Shown: positions 13,402 through 25,716, numbered from the stretch's first letter. The stretch is 64,000 bases of DNA from Brachionus manjavacas (GCA_019054805.1 JAHQIY010000024.1:992001-1056000); one strand, 5' to 3'. Program-made: numbers and translations. Notes: generated from the sequence alone by a model not told the origin.

Positions 13402-14690
13402 TTAGTATTCTTTCAATTCTTCTTCATCTGGAATCACTTTTGTCTTTTTCTTTTTTATTAAAAAATATGAAAAACCACCAATTATTGATAATCCTGCAAC
13501 TCCTCCAACAGATCCACCGATTATAACACCGATATTTGTTTCAGTACTTTCTGTTGTGTTATTCGATACTTCAGGAGTAGTACTTAATTCTATTAGAGGT
13601 GAATTTGTAGAAGAAGTTGTTGTAGTTGAACTAGATGTTGAAGTTGAAGTGCTAGTTGATGTTTCAGTTGTTTCGTCATCTATTTCATCAGAAGTTGTAA
13701 TTGATTCTGTAGTTTCAGGTGGATTCGTAAAGGAAGTTGTTGTAGTTGAACTAGATGCTGTAGTGGTAGAAGAAGTTGTTGTAGTTGAACCAGATGCTGT
13801 AGTGGTAGAAGAAGTTGTTGTAGTTGAACTAGATGTTGAAGTTGAAGTGCTAGTTGATGTTTCAGTTGTTTCGTCATCTATTTCATCAGAAGTTGTAATT
13901 GATTCTGTAGTTTCAGGTGGATTCGTAAAAGAAGTTGTTTTGGTTGAACTAGATTCTGTAGTGGTAGAAGAAGTTGTTGTAGTTGAACCAGATGCTGTAG
14001 TGGTAGAAGAAGTTGTTGTAGTTGAACTAGATGTTGAAGTTGAAGTGCTAGTTGATGTTTCAGTTGTTTCGTCATCTATTTCATCAGAAGTTGTAATTGA
14101 TTCTGTAGTTTCAGGTGGATTCGTAAAAGAAGTTGTTTTGGTTGAACTAGATTCTGTAGTGGTAGAAGAAGTTGTTGTAGTTGAACTAGATGTTGAAGTT
14201 GAAGTGCTAGTTGATGTTTCAGTTGTTTCGTCATCTATTTCATCAGAAGTTGTAATTGATTCTGTAGTTTCAGGTGGATTCGTAAAAGAAGTTGTTTTAG
14301 TTGAACTAGATGCTGTAGTGGTAGAAGAAGTTGTTTTAGTTGAACTAGATGTTGAAGTGCTATCTTTGGATGATGTTTCTGATATAACAGAAGAACTGGA
14401 ATCGAATTTTGTTGAAGAAATTAAAGTGCTGTCTTTAGAAGATGTTATATCATGAATTGAACTAATAGAATATTTTACTGCTTGTGTTTCATAATCAAAA
14501 GAAGTTTGCGCACTTTTTGTGGATGATTTTTCAGATTTATAAAGTGTTGAATATATATCATTGTATGATGACGTTGAACAAATGCAAATATCCAAAATTA
14601 AACAACTGTAGAAAACAATATCTAAGTAATTAGATTGTTACAAAAAAATTAATTAAAAAATTAAAAATTACATATTATGTTTGATTTCAT
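13402..14690 (-). CDS. Ser/Thr-rich mucin-like single-pass membrane protein
   Basis: Predicted as two exons: 14690-14672 (ATG plus 6 codons and 1 nt), a 50-bp intron (14671-14622), and 14621-13402, giving 412 aa. The small first exon is preferred because it supplies a real ATG and completes a signal peptide (MKSNIIYIVFYSCLILDICI). Next is a Ser-rich stretch, then repeats of a Thr/Ser block around FTNPPETTESITTSDEIDDE. Then come NNTT-type sequons, a glycine-rich transmembrane helix (IGGSVGGVAGLSIIGGFSYF) at about residues 371-393, and a short KKKK-containing acidic tail ending in EEELKEY. This suggests a heavily O-glycosylated surface protein with its bulk outside the cell. The repeat block occurs four times at DNA level with spacings of 198, 198 and 159 bp. 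No named family is recognised. The long open frame on the opposite strand is a compositional shadow. Confidence 0.72.
13620..14345 (-). repeat. Coding minisatellite inside the mucin-like gene
   Basis: Anchors of the same ATTTCATCAG word lie at 13682, 13880, 14078 and 14237, giving two 198-bp units and one 159-bp unit. The 39-bp difference removes 13 codons of an SSTTTASGS-type segment, so the frame is kept. Copies are almost identical, implying recent unequal exchange or slippage. Confidence 0.85.
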
Positions 14691-14753
14691 GGTTCCAAAT
14701 TTGATTCTTGAAATCTTTCAACTTTAATGAAAAGCTGTTATATTTTTTTAGCA

Positions 14754-14761
14754 TATTTATA
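14754..14761 (-). promoter_or_regulatory. TATA box of mucin-like gene
   Basis: TATAAATA on the minus strand, 64 bp before the predicted ATG at 14690. It sits in a locally GC-richer context (ACTCGGG just upstream). The spacing fits a short 5' UTR of about 35 bp. Confidence 0.5.
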
Positions 14762-15982
14762 CCCGAGTATCAGATAGTAGCTAAGATATTTTTTATCTAT
14801 TTGTTTATTAATTTCAAAATATAACATTGTTTATTAGTTACGAGTTTTATTGTCAATAGTTTCCTTAAAAATTGATAAAAAATTACCTTATTTAAAAATT
14901 TGATTATTTATTATTTAAACATACTCATCTTAATTTAAATATTTTGCAAAAATCTTTTAAATTCATTCATTTTTTTTAAATCTTCTACTGCTCCAAATTC
15001 AAAATTAATAAATTAAAATTTATCTATTTTTTTATATTTTAAAAATGCGACAACTATTATTCCTTTATTCTTTGAAATGAAAAATACTAAGAAATCAAAG
15101 TCTCTTTTTTAACCTTCTTTGAAATCATTTATTTTTTATTATGAGTTTTTAGAAATCAAAGCGTTTCTTGATGATTTATCACCAAATAAAAACGATTTAC
15201 AAGTTAATTAATTTAAAAAGGTCTTTATTTAAAAATGTTTGGCTCACCGGTGGATGCCCACGAGTCAGCCGGTTTTATTAAATTAAAAATAAGAAAAAGT
15301 TTCGAAAGCTGCCCGATATACGGAATACAGCTTGTATTTTTAAAGTTTCGTAGCGTTGCCAAGGCGTAGGTGACGTTGGTAACCTAATCTAACAATATGG
15401 TAACCTAGTCTAACCGGGTGACCATATTTTCTTTATTGCTTATTTCGAACCCATTATGTTCAAAAACTTCCGAACCCATTTATTGACTCCTTTAGTTCCG
15501 CAGTTAATTATGTGAGGCACAAAAGGTTAAACCGGTTACCCCTAAAATTATATATAATTGGCCAGAAATTTAACCTCAAAATCAGAATTGGGTGATTTTT
15601 CGGACCAATAGTGTTAAATATATTTAACCTTTTAAGCTCTAAAAATGACCCCATAAGGTATTTCAAGAAATATTGACTTTTTTATTTTCCGCTCAACTTA
15701 TTCAAAACAATTAGAAACATTTTTATATTAAACAAAATTTAAATAATATTCTAATTTTGCTCATTTGCTTAAAAAAATTTATATTTAATTATTAAATTCA
15801 ATACGGGGCGAATGTTTAAACACCTTTTCCTCTTATCATAAAAATAAGAGGACCGGTTTCGACTGGGTAATAATTGCGGTGTAGAAGATCAACTCAAAGC
15901 AGTAACAACTGCGTCAGGCCGTTGCTTAAAAAAGTAAGAAAAGAAGATGTGTGCCTCACCATTATTCACTATAGAAAAGATA
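14762..15982. other. Intergenic DNA with a GC-richer unidentified block
   Basis: 14762-15230 is featureless AT-rich DNA. 15235-15960 is richer in GC and contains a near-duplicate (GGTAACCTAATCTAAC / GGTAACCTAGTCTAAC, about 15380-15420). It also has an inverted 10-mer, GTGAGGCACA at about 15511 and its complement at about 15950. No coding potential is seen. It may be a relic of a transposon, but no family is recognised. Confidence 0.4.
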
Positions 15983-17582
15983 GGGACAATTATTATGGCC
16001 ATCAATGGACTGACAAATAAATTCCTATTTTGCTGACAAAAAAAACTAAATTTTCTGACAAAAATTCTTAACTAGGTGACAAACAAACTACTTCACTGAT
16101 AATAAGCTCGATACAGTTAACAAATAAATAAATTCATTGAAATTGGCTTGATATAGTCCAAGAAGATGAAGAACCACTAAAAAAACGTGAAATCAACAGG
16201 TAGCAATCATAAGTTGACTGAATTAATTTAGCAAAAAGATGCTAAAATGTACAAACAAGGATTTATTAATAAATTTAGCCACGATACCAACTTATGGAAA
16301 TACCAATACAATCGCAAACGAATTGACACTGTTTGCTATTATTTCCTCTGTTGGCCACCATTGTCGAGCTGCGGTTCAATGGCTTATTATCACCTTACTT
16401 CTGATTTGGAAGTATGTTTATTCATCAGTGATGATAAACATGAGCACAAGGACAAATCTGAAAGAGGTATACCAACAGAAATAAAAGAGCAGATCAAGCG
16501 CTACTTCGAAATGAAAATAACAACTCCAAAGGCCCTACTAAGAGCACTCGATCATGATGGACTACAACAACCACAAATCAAAACGTTAAGTAATTATCTT
16601 GCTTTTATACGTAATGATAAATACGGTCGGGCTCAAATAAACGTTCGGGATCTTGAACTATGGCACCAAAATAGGAAGGAAGTTCCAGACGATTATGATG
16701 TTTTTTATGTTATTTCAACGAAAGAAACAGGAGATGACTTCAGATTCCTTTTCGAATCACTCATAAAAGTTGTTTTAAATGTGATGCAACTGCAGTATTC
16801 CCCAAAGATCGTAATAGAAGATGGTGCTGATTCAATCACCAATCGATTTCAAGAAGCATTCGCTGACATTTTTGATTTGAGAGTAATGTACTTTGCTCAT
16901 GTCATACTTAAAGTGGACGCGTAATTGAATCGTCTCACCACTGAAGCCCAGAAAGCCATAAAGTATTCAATTAGACAAGATATCATGCGCCTTCAATCGT
17001 GCGAATCTGTAGAAATTTTTGATGCCGTAATAAAAATTTTCATTAATAATTGGCGTTCGTATAAATCCTAGCTTATAGGTTATTACCTTGACTATTTTTG
17101 CTGCGAGTGGGCTACAAGGTATTATTAATATGTTTTAATATTTTCATCTTTTATTTAATAATTTTTTTAAAGATTAAAAGGTTGGTTTGAATGCTATGCT
17201 CCAGGTGTTCCATCCACCAATAATGCTTTAGAATCCTGGAATCTAATCATCAAGCTAGAGTCAACTATGAGGCAACGTCACAATTTAAGTTCATTCCTTA
17301 CAATCTTAGAGAATGACATTATTGGGCGTTGGTCAAGAGATAGACATCCCGAAAACGTGAATCGTGCAATATTTCGTCACTAAAATTAGTTTTTTTTGTC
17401 TACAAATAAGGTTTTATTTTGTAAGTGATAAATTATTAAAAAGTTATCTCAATAAATAAATTTGTCAGTCGTTTAGTTTTTTTGTCAGAATAATTAGTTT
17501 TCTATAGTCAGCTAAAACAAATTAAATTAGTTACCATTTTTAGTTATTTTTGTCATCTTAAAAAAATTTAATTTGTCTCCCC
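15983..17582 (+). mobile_element. MULE-type DNA transposon, degenerate
   Basis: The ends share an imperfect terminal inverted repeat. The left end at 16012 (GACAAATAAATT, then CTGACAAAAAAAACTAAA) matches the reverse complement of 17577 leftward (GACAAATTAAATT, then ATGACAAAAATAACTAAA). About four TGACAAA-type repeats spaced roughly 20-26 bp lie inside each end, as expected for subterminal transposase-binding sites. The interior encodes a FLYWCH/MULE transposase. The exact outer limits and a target duplication could not be fixed. Confidence 0.7.
16247..17383 (+). pseudogene. FLYWCH + MULE transposase, two in-frame stops
   Basis: The first exon starts at ATG 16247. An N-terminal FLYWCH-like zinc finger is suggested by YYFLCWPPLSSC followed by VCLFISDDKHEHK (C-C-H-H). 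The MULE DDE core follows: LFESLIKVV, IVIEDGADSITNRFQEAF (second Asp region) and MYFAHVILKVDA (usually CWAH.xRKVD). After a 54-bp GT-AG intron (17119-17172) comes GWFECYAPGVPSTNNALESW, carrying the conserved third acidic residue (NNALE), and a C-terminal IGRWSRDRHPE-like segment ending at TAA 17381-17383. In-frame TAA at 16922 and TAG at 17069 interrupt it, so the copy is dead. The enzyme would cut and paste the element by binding its inverted repeats. Confidence 0.75.
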
Positions 17583-17885
17583 CAAAAAATTATTATTATT
17601 TAATAAATAAAGTTAATTAATTAACATTTGGAATCCTTATGAGGTGAAATTTTTACTGTAAATCGTTACCTACTATTCTTAGAAATAACTTTAAATTCAA
17701 TAATTTTTAAGCTATTCTAACCGAAAATAAAAAAAATCCATTTTTTTTTATTTGCTTAATTAATTCTAAATGTAAAGTTTTTTGTTACAATAAATTCGAA
17801 CATAGAAAATTTTTAATCGAAACTTAATTAATGTTTATTTCTAAGATAAGATTAAATAACAAGGCTTCGATCATAGTTGTTTTAA
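17583..17885. other. AT-rich spacer between two transposon relics
   Basis: Nothing recognisable; simple A/T-rich sequence between the MULE right end and the LINE fragment. Confidence 0.45.
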
Positions 17886-17889
17886 ATTC

Positions 17890-19330
17890 TCCCTTACTTC
17901 AATTATAGGCAAAATTATGGAGAAGCTAATCCGCAATGAAATGATGGCTCACTTGAAGGTAAATAAGTTCACAAGTGAGCAACACGGGTTTGTCTTTGGT
18001 AAATCCTGCACCACTAATCTTTTGAAAAGTCTAGATTTGATCACTGATACCCTAAATCAAGGTTTTTAAGCTTTAGTTGTGTTCCTTGACTTTTCCAAGG
18101 CTTTCGACAGAGTAGTACATGAATTACTGCTGGTCAAGCTTATATGTTTTAGCTATTCAGGTAAAATTCTAAACTGGCTCAAATATTTTCTTACAAATAG
18201 ACCGCAAAGAGTAACTGTTGGTAAATCTAGCTCAAAATGGCTGAATTTCCTTAGTAGTGTGCCTCAAGGATCGGTCTTTAGGCCATTATTGTTTATCATT
18301 TTCATAAAAGACATGCCGTAATCAGTACAAAATGAATTTAAACTTTTTGCTGACGACATCAAACTTATCTCTACAATACGTAATTCGCTTGACCTAAAAC
18401 TTGTTCAAGAAGATATTGAAAATAAAGTGAACTGGGCTTAAACTTGGCGCATGAAGTTTAACCTAAAGAAATGCATAGTTATGCGATTTGGCTCCATAAG
18501 CACCCCCAAATACCTTTCACCATGAAAATAGTTGCTTCACACAGTCATGTGTTAGAACAATCGTCTGTGAAAAGAGATTTAGGTATCATGATAAATGGTA
18601 ATCTCAAATGAAGTGAACAGATAGACAAGGTAATCCAGACGGCAAATGAAGTCCTTGCTCAACTCATAAATGCCTTTAAATTCTGGACAACGGACAGATT
18701 TTGTAAGACTGCATCTTGAATACTGTACAGCAGCATGGAATGCTTAGCAAAAGAAATACATTGAAAGGCTGGAAAAAGTACACCGTAGAGCTACCAAATT
18801 AGCCCCTGATATCATAAATCTCAATTATATCTCAAGATTAGCAAAAATTGGTATCCCTACGCTTGATAGTAGAAGGAAAAGAGGAGATGCAATCCAACTT
18901 TTAAAAATTGTCAGTAAATAGAGCGTTGTTCATCTACATGCCTTCACAGTTTCAAGCGAAGCTCCAAAAATTCTACGTATAAAACCAAGACTCAGGAATC
19001 AACCATGCTAATCAAAGCCATGAGAAAACTTCTTAACAAACAGAGTAGCATCCTTATGGAATGAGCTACCGGACGCTGTCGTGCAACTTCAACAAATGAA
19101 TTCAATGACAGAAGTTTGATAAATTCAGATCTCAGCAGTTGGCGGCTAATCATACTACTTAAGTCAAATAATCCATTGGTTATTCTTCTTCATCTGATTC
19201 ACATGTCAGATTGTGATCTCACTTTCATATTAATACTCATATTATATTAAATTTTTCTATTCTTTTTTATATATAATATTATATTTCAATTATCCATTGG
19301 ACTTAAACTTTAAATAAATAAAATAAAAAA
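17890..19330 (+). pseudogene. 5'-truncated, inactivated LINE (jockey/CR1-like) ORF2 and 3' tail
   Basis: Reverse transcriptase motifs appear in order: GKIMEKLIRNEMMAHL, SEQHGFVFGKSCTTNLL, VVFLDFSKAFDRVVHELLL (first catalytic Asp), VPQGSVFRPLLFIIFIKDMP, then KLFADDIKL (FADD box, the two catalytic Asps). The C-terminal region follows in broken frames, with LEYCTAAWNA, VHRRATKLAPDI, LDSRRKRGDAIQLLKI and FLTNRVASLWNELPDAVV. In-frame stops occur at 18067 and after IKDMP, with many more later. The 5' half (endonuclease) is missing. The 3' end is CCATTGGACTTAAACTTT followed by an AAATAAAT-type tail, different from the LINE family at 7.1 kb. Confidence 0.85.
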
Positions 19331-20120
19331 AATAATTGTTACGAAAACTCTAACAACCTGTTTCTTTTACAGAATAATATAACATTTTTCTTTTTTATAT
19401 TAGAACAATACCTTGTGAATTTTGGATAAAAAAGGAGAACAATTTAAAATTTTAATATTTTTTTTTCTTTAAGAAAAATATTGCTTCTGTAAATTGAAGC
19501 AACTGATGCATCATGTTTCTACAAAATTTCTGCAATAATAAAATATGTAAGTATGGATATTCCGAATAAATGGAAAAAAAAATTAAACTGTCCAATATCA
19601 AGATTCAAGATTCAGTAATTGTCCAAAAAAAATGTGTCAAAAAACATTTTTTTCATACATTCTATTTAAAACAAATATTCTTTATATTTGTTGCAAAAAA
19701 TTTTTTAACAAAAAAAGTGACATTTTATTCAACAGACCGACAAAAGTTAACTAGTATTTTATTTAAGATGTTTTCATTTTTAGACAATTTATCTTTTTTT
19801 TTCCTAATATTATTCTAAAAAAAGCTAAAACTACATTTTAATTCAAATTAACAAATAAATAATAATAATAAATAAAATTTAAATTAATTTAGCAGCAAGA
19901 CAATAGATTGTAGCACTAGCGCGCTTCTTTCAAACAACAAACTTAACTAAACTCATGTGATTATGTGCCAGTCGAAAATTCTGAAAAAAACATTTTAATG
20001 CTTTTGAAAAAAATAAAAATAAAAATAATGAGCATGCGTGCAAATGTTATAATATTTTATTTGATCTCGCCATGAAAAATAAAGCTAAGCATAAAAATTT
20101 CAAATTTTTTTTATCATAAT
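19331..20120. other. AT-rich intergenic DNA upstream of PP2A
   Basis: No supported gene; the 82-codon frame at 19570-19818 is low-complexity Phe/Lys/Leu and has no homologous character. Confidence 0.45.
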
Positions 20121-20125
20121 TTTTT

Positions 20126-20170
20126 CTCTCTCTCGTCTTTTTAAATTCATAATCAACCGAGAGAGCGCGA
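20126..20170. promoter_or_regulatory. GAGA-type inverted repeat upstream of PP2A
   Basis: CTCTCTCTCG and, about 22 bp later, CGAGAGAGCGCGAG. It could be a GAGA-factor-type promoter-proximal element or simply form a hairpin. It lies about 280 bp before the PP2A ATG. Confidence 0.35.
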
Positions 20171-20371
20171 GTAGTGGTGGTGTGAGCTGGCATTTACCAA
20201 GTGGCAGTGTTTTGATTTTATTTCTTTAAAAAAAAAATTGGCGCCATCATCTCACAATTGTCATTTCTGGCTCCACTCTACTTCCATTTCCATGAATATA
20301 AATCCAAGCTTTTTTAATTTCTCAATTACCTGCACACTGTATATGTTAAGCCTTCGCACATTTGCTTATAC

Positions 20372-20379
20372 TATATAAA
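20372..20379 (+). promoter_or_regulatory. TATA box of PP2A catalytic gene
   Basis: TATATAAA 70 bp upstream of the ATG at 20449, in a suitable core-promoter position. Confidence 0.5.
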
Positions 20380-20433
20380 GAGTTACTATAGCGAAATAAA
20401 AATCTTATTTTTCTCTACCTTTCGTTGATTTAA

Positions 20434-21457
<1,024 letters not shown>

Positions 21458-23664
21458 GACTCTTTTTTAAAACAATAGAAATTTATTTTTTTAAAATTAT
21501 TCGGCTAAAAATAATTGAAAAAATTACAAAAAAAAAATTTTTTTTATATATATTATATATACTGCGTAGGAGATTTTGAGGCTGGTTCTGGCTTGCTGCT
21601 CGAGATCGGCTTTTCACACACATTCTTCGGTCATAGCAACGCTAACTTAAAAAGTTAACATAAATATTCTTTAAAATTTAAATGTAAATTTTTTCTTTAT
21701 TAAAAAAACTTTTCAAAGTATTTTAAAATAAAATTTTTTTTCTGAAAAATTTAACAGCATTTTTTTTTCATGTTCAAATTAATAGTGGACACATTTTGAT
21801 CAATATTGTCAATTAGCTGCTTTATCTTTCGTACTTGCTCATTTTAATTGTTTTCTTTTTTTTCACATTTTAACAATTCTAGTACAAAAATTAATAAAAA
21901 AATAAAATTATTCTTTATTATAACATTTTAAATTCAATTTAAAAGTTGTTTATATTTTAAAATTTTTGAATTGCTATTCCAAGGACCTGTCAGTTTTTAA
22001 TCGTTAATAAAATTTTCATAGAGCAAAGAGTTTAAAATAAATAGATATTATTTAGCAGATATTTTGACTCACTGTAATGTATTCCAAGCATTTGGTTTCA
22101 TTCATTTAAAGCTATTGAAAGTTCAGAGAAGAGAATGCAGAGATCTATTTGAAAAACCTTGAATCAAAAGACTATTTATTAACGATTCGAACAATTTAGA
22201 ATATAGATGAAAAATTGATAATGAAAAATTATAATACATAATTGGTTATATTCTGACTAATTTTCTATTTAAATTTTTTAATATATTTTCTAATTAAATA
22301 TTTATAGAATTAATCGAAACTTATGTTTGCGAGCATAAATATTTTTAATGCTAATTTATATTTTAATGCTTGTTTTAGATTTTAGAATTGGTCAGCTTTG
22401 TTCTTATAAAAATATAATTTTAAATAAAAAAAAAGTTTTTAATAGGCATTATAAGCAAAACTAATCGGTACATGATTAATTTAAAAAAAAAAGAAAAGCA
22501 ATCTTTGTGAATTTTAATAAAAATTTTAGAAATTCATTAATTTTTTAAAATTGTTTTATTAATATTTTAATTTAGTTATCATAATTAAATTTTATAATTC
22601 GAGAAAAAACTTGATCTAGTAATAATGGGTTCACTTTAAGAACTAAAAGACGAAAATCAAAAATAAAGTAATGGTTAGAATCCAAAAGCTAAAATTAAAT
22701 GCTTTTTTTCAGAAAAAACTTTTTATAAAAAATCAGATTTATGTCTAGATAAAAAAACTATTTGAAAAACATTTTTTAATTATGCTTTTTTCAATCCATA
22801 ATTTTAATAGATAAATTAATAATTAATATATGAAATCTTGACTTTGACAATCAAAAAATTTATAAGAAAATTTTTTTAAAAGAATATTAAAATTTATTTT
22901 CTTTTTAAATTATGTTTTTTAAATCCATTTTTTTCTAATAATTTGAATCTAAACAATAAAAATTACAATCATTAGGGCTGAAAAGAAGGTGCTGCCATTC
23001 GTAACTGACATTTAAATTTCTCTTATATTTATTTGACCCAATAGACTGAACCATCATCATCATTACAAAAACTCGAAATTCAAATATACATCTCTAATCG
23101 TTTTAGATTTAACTTTAAGTTTTTTCAGATTTCTAGATATAAGTTTAAAAATTGTAGAGCTCTATTAAAAGTTAGGATGCTTAATTATTTATTAAAAAAA
23201 CGATTTTACTTGTTTAAGTACAGTTTACAGTTGTACAGTTTTACTAAGAAAATTTTAATCTGGAATTTTTATGAAAAATAATAATGGAATTTTTTGCTCA
23301 GAAATTTTATGTCTGCCAGATCGAATAGCCAAGACCATGCGAAATTTTAGCTAAAAATTAATTTAAAAAAAGATTTTAAAATTTTAATTTCAAGCAAACG
23401 AGTTAACTAGTAAATTTTTTAATTTAAAAACAATTTGTGTATTTGAATTGAAAAGTTTTGAAATTAATTCTCAAATTTTTTTTTTTAATTAAAAAGCATT
23501 TTTTTCAGATTTTTGATCATCATTTTTACTAGAAGCTTATTCTAATCATTTTAAATAAATGAGTTAATTTTTATTTCTAGTTTTTTGTGTTGAATAAAAT
23601 AATTATACTTTTTTTTTACAACTCTTTTTTTCTTATATAGTTTTCAGAGTACTGGTCTAAAGAA
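21458..23664. other. AT-rich intergenic DNA downstream of PP2A
   Basis: No supported gene. A short GC-richer segment at 21560-21650 and a segment near 22080-22180 have faint transposon-like character, but nothing firm enough to name. Confidence 0.4.
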
Positions 23665-23666
23665 TA

Positions 23667-24908
23667 ATGGGTGACAACATAAAATCGAGACGAACTTTAA
23701 AAGGTCATAACTCCTATAATATTTATCAAAATAAAACGAAATTCTGAGAGAATATAGCATTTTTATTCTAGTTTTTATTTATGCTTTTATTTATGTAGAG
23801 GCCAAAAGGTCCTGTACCAGATTTTGGTCCATATTTATTGTACAAAGTTGATTTTATTCCTTAGTTCATCTAAGTTTTTTGCTCTTCAACTATTCTCATA
23901 CACTTTCCCCTTTAAAATGGATCAAAAATCTTCAATTGGTCGTATTTCTGGCACATTTGCAGGGTTTAGGCATTTTTGCACAAATTTGATATTTTGGTTA
24001 AACAAGTAGTTGATCACTGTATTGGCATAATGAAGCTCGCCAAGTCGGGCTAGAACTCATAGTTTCCGTCTGAATGATGCTTTTTAATAAACGGAATGAC
24101 TCCACGCTTAATAAAGTCTAAATAGATAGTTTGGTTTACTGCTAGTCTACTTTTTCTTATGATTGGCGCCGAAATACCCCTCTCAGAAATGATCAATCAA
24201 CTGCTCAAATTTCTTAACTGGGGGATATTTTGTACTTGCTGGTGTTGCAGCAATGTTACTTGAGTAAAATATTTCATTTCCATTGATTTAACCATGATTG
24301 AGAGTGAAATAGGATTCATCGTCTAAAACCAGGAAATATTTGGATTTTTTAAATACAAATTTCTACATTTAACTCTAGCTTTTTTTTTTTGCGTTTCGGT
24401 TCGGTCAGGGATTTTCATCTTTTTTCTAGGTGTTATTTGAAGCTTCTTCAACAATTTTGAGATCATTTGCTGGCTTATATCAGAATTTTTGGCTGCTTGG
24501 CGCTGACTGATGTTGTCTTTGTGATCAAAAGCCTTTTTTAGCTTGTTGAGTTGTACTTTAGTCATTTTTTTCGGTGTTTGGCGATATCCTTGTTTCCTTT
24601 CTGGTGAAAAATATTCACGTTTTAAAATTCGGTAAACAGTACTCCTTGGAATTTTTTCTGGCATAAAATGCCTCACAGTGAATATCTTTTCAAGTGATCT
24701 ATTTTCGTTAAAAAACGCGTACACGCGAATTCTGAGGGCCTCTTCTTTAAATGCAGTTATTTTTGTAATTTTTAATTCAAATAGAATATTATTTTATCGT
24801 TTTTAAATTTAAATTTACTACAGGAATATGGAAAGAGATTTTAAAAAAAATTAAAATAGCATTGCAAATGATACTTAAAGTTCGTCTCGATTTTAAGTTG
24901 TCACCCGT
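23667..24908 (-). mobile_element. Tc1/mariner-superfamily DNA transposon, dead copy
   Basis: Terminal inverted repeats of 34 bp with two mismatches (each contains AAAATCGAGACGAACTTTAA after GGGTGACAAC) lie at 23667-23700 and 24875-24908. The element is flanked by TA on both sides (23665-23666 and 24909-24910), the target duplication of this superfamily. Element length is 1242 bp. Confidence 0.92.
23850..24800 (-). pseudogene. Tc1/mariner-type transposase, disrupted
   Basis: Broken-frame translation on the minus strand gives an N-terminal paired/helix-turn-helix region (PRSTVYRILKREYFSPERK, then ISQRQAAKNSDISQQMISKL). The DDE catalytic parts follow: FLVLDDESYFTL (first Asp), AATPASTKYPPVKKFEQL, ARLGELHYANTVINYL (second Asp region, here changed) and NPANVPEIRPIEDF (third acidic residue). 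The last piece is AKNLDELRNKI. Several stops and frameshifts are spread along it, and a starting Met is not evident. It would have mobilised the element by cut-and-paste at TA. Confidence 0.85.
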
Positions 24909-24910
24909 TA

Positions 24911-25658
24911 TGCTATTTTAATCAGCCTCGAGTAAAAATTTAATTTAGAGTTAATTTACAGAATATTGCATATTACTTGAATCTGAATTCTTCAGTGAAA
25001 TAATACTGAATGGCTTCGAGGGCACTTGTGTCTTTATAATACATGTTTGTTTACATCTAATCGATAATAATTTCTAAATAAAGAGCTGAAAACATAAGAA
25101 GAAGATATAAATACATTTCTTGAACAAAAACGCGTAGATACCGTCAATACTTGAACAAGAAAACGGAATAGCGGTGATAATCTTCTTTTTTTTAATTATT
25201 CTAATAATAATTAAATAAAAAAATAAAGATTTTCAAGTTAAATTAATTTAATTAGTTAATAGAAGAGTATTGTATTAAGTATTTTATAATTAATTTTCTC
25301 ATGTTAATTGAATAGCCTGTCAAATTTTCTAAAATGTTAGTAGGTGTATATCTATTAAATTATACGCTTAATGCAATCTTGTTTATATAAATATTCTATT
25401 AAAATAAATTTATTTTAATAGAATATATTAATTCATGTAATATATTATATATGTTTAATATTTTAAGCATTCTTTAATTCAATTAAAAGGCATAAAGATA
25501 AAAAGAAAAATCATATTTTTTTTAAAGAAAATCCATAGATTGACATTTTTATTTTCAATTATTTTTCATGAATCTCTAAGTTTTTTATTTAAAAAGATGA
25601 GCTAATGATTAAAATTTTTAAATAATTTGGACATGTTAAAAATGTGTCAAGTCAAATG
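24911..25658. other. AT-rich intergenic DNA with a perfect palindrome
   Basis: No gene seen. 25391-25426 is a perfect 36-bp AT palindrome (described separately). Confidence 0.5.
25391..25426. repeat. Perfect 36-bp palindrome
   Basis: Each 18-base half (starting ATATTCTATTAAAATAAA) is the exact reverse complement of the other, with no spacer. It could extrude as a cruciform, or be a chance product of AT-rich DNA followed by inversion. Confidence 0.85.
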
Positions 25659-25664
25659 TTTATT
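25659..25664 (-). terminator. Poly(A) signal of acyl-protein thioesterase gene
   Basis: Minus-strand AATAAA about 53 bp past the stop codon at 25717. Confidence 0.5.
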
Positions 25665-25716
25665 CATTTGGAAAAATGTAAACAAAAAATTTGATTAGTT
25701 TTAAATTTTCATACAA

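Noticed and set aside
13556..14455. 299-codon plus-strand frame (VVVVELDVEVEVLVDVSVV repeats)
   Set aside because: It is the antisense shadow of the Thr/Ser-rich repeats (ACT/TCA codons give Val/Glu/Ser without stops). The minus strand has signal peptide, membrane helix and promoter logic.
19570..19818. 82-codon frame upstream of PP2A
   Set aside because: Phe/Lys/Leu-rich AT composition, no domain, no splice or promoter support.
23824..24009. 61-codon plus-strand frame
   Set aside because: Antisense of the mariner transposase C-terminal region.
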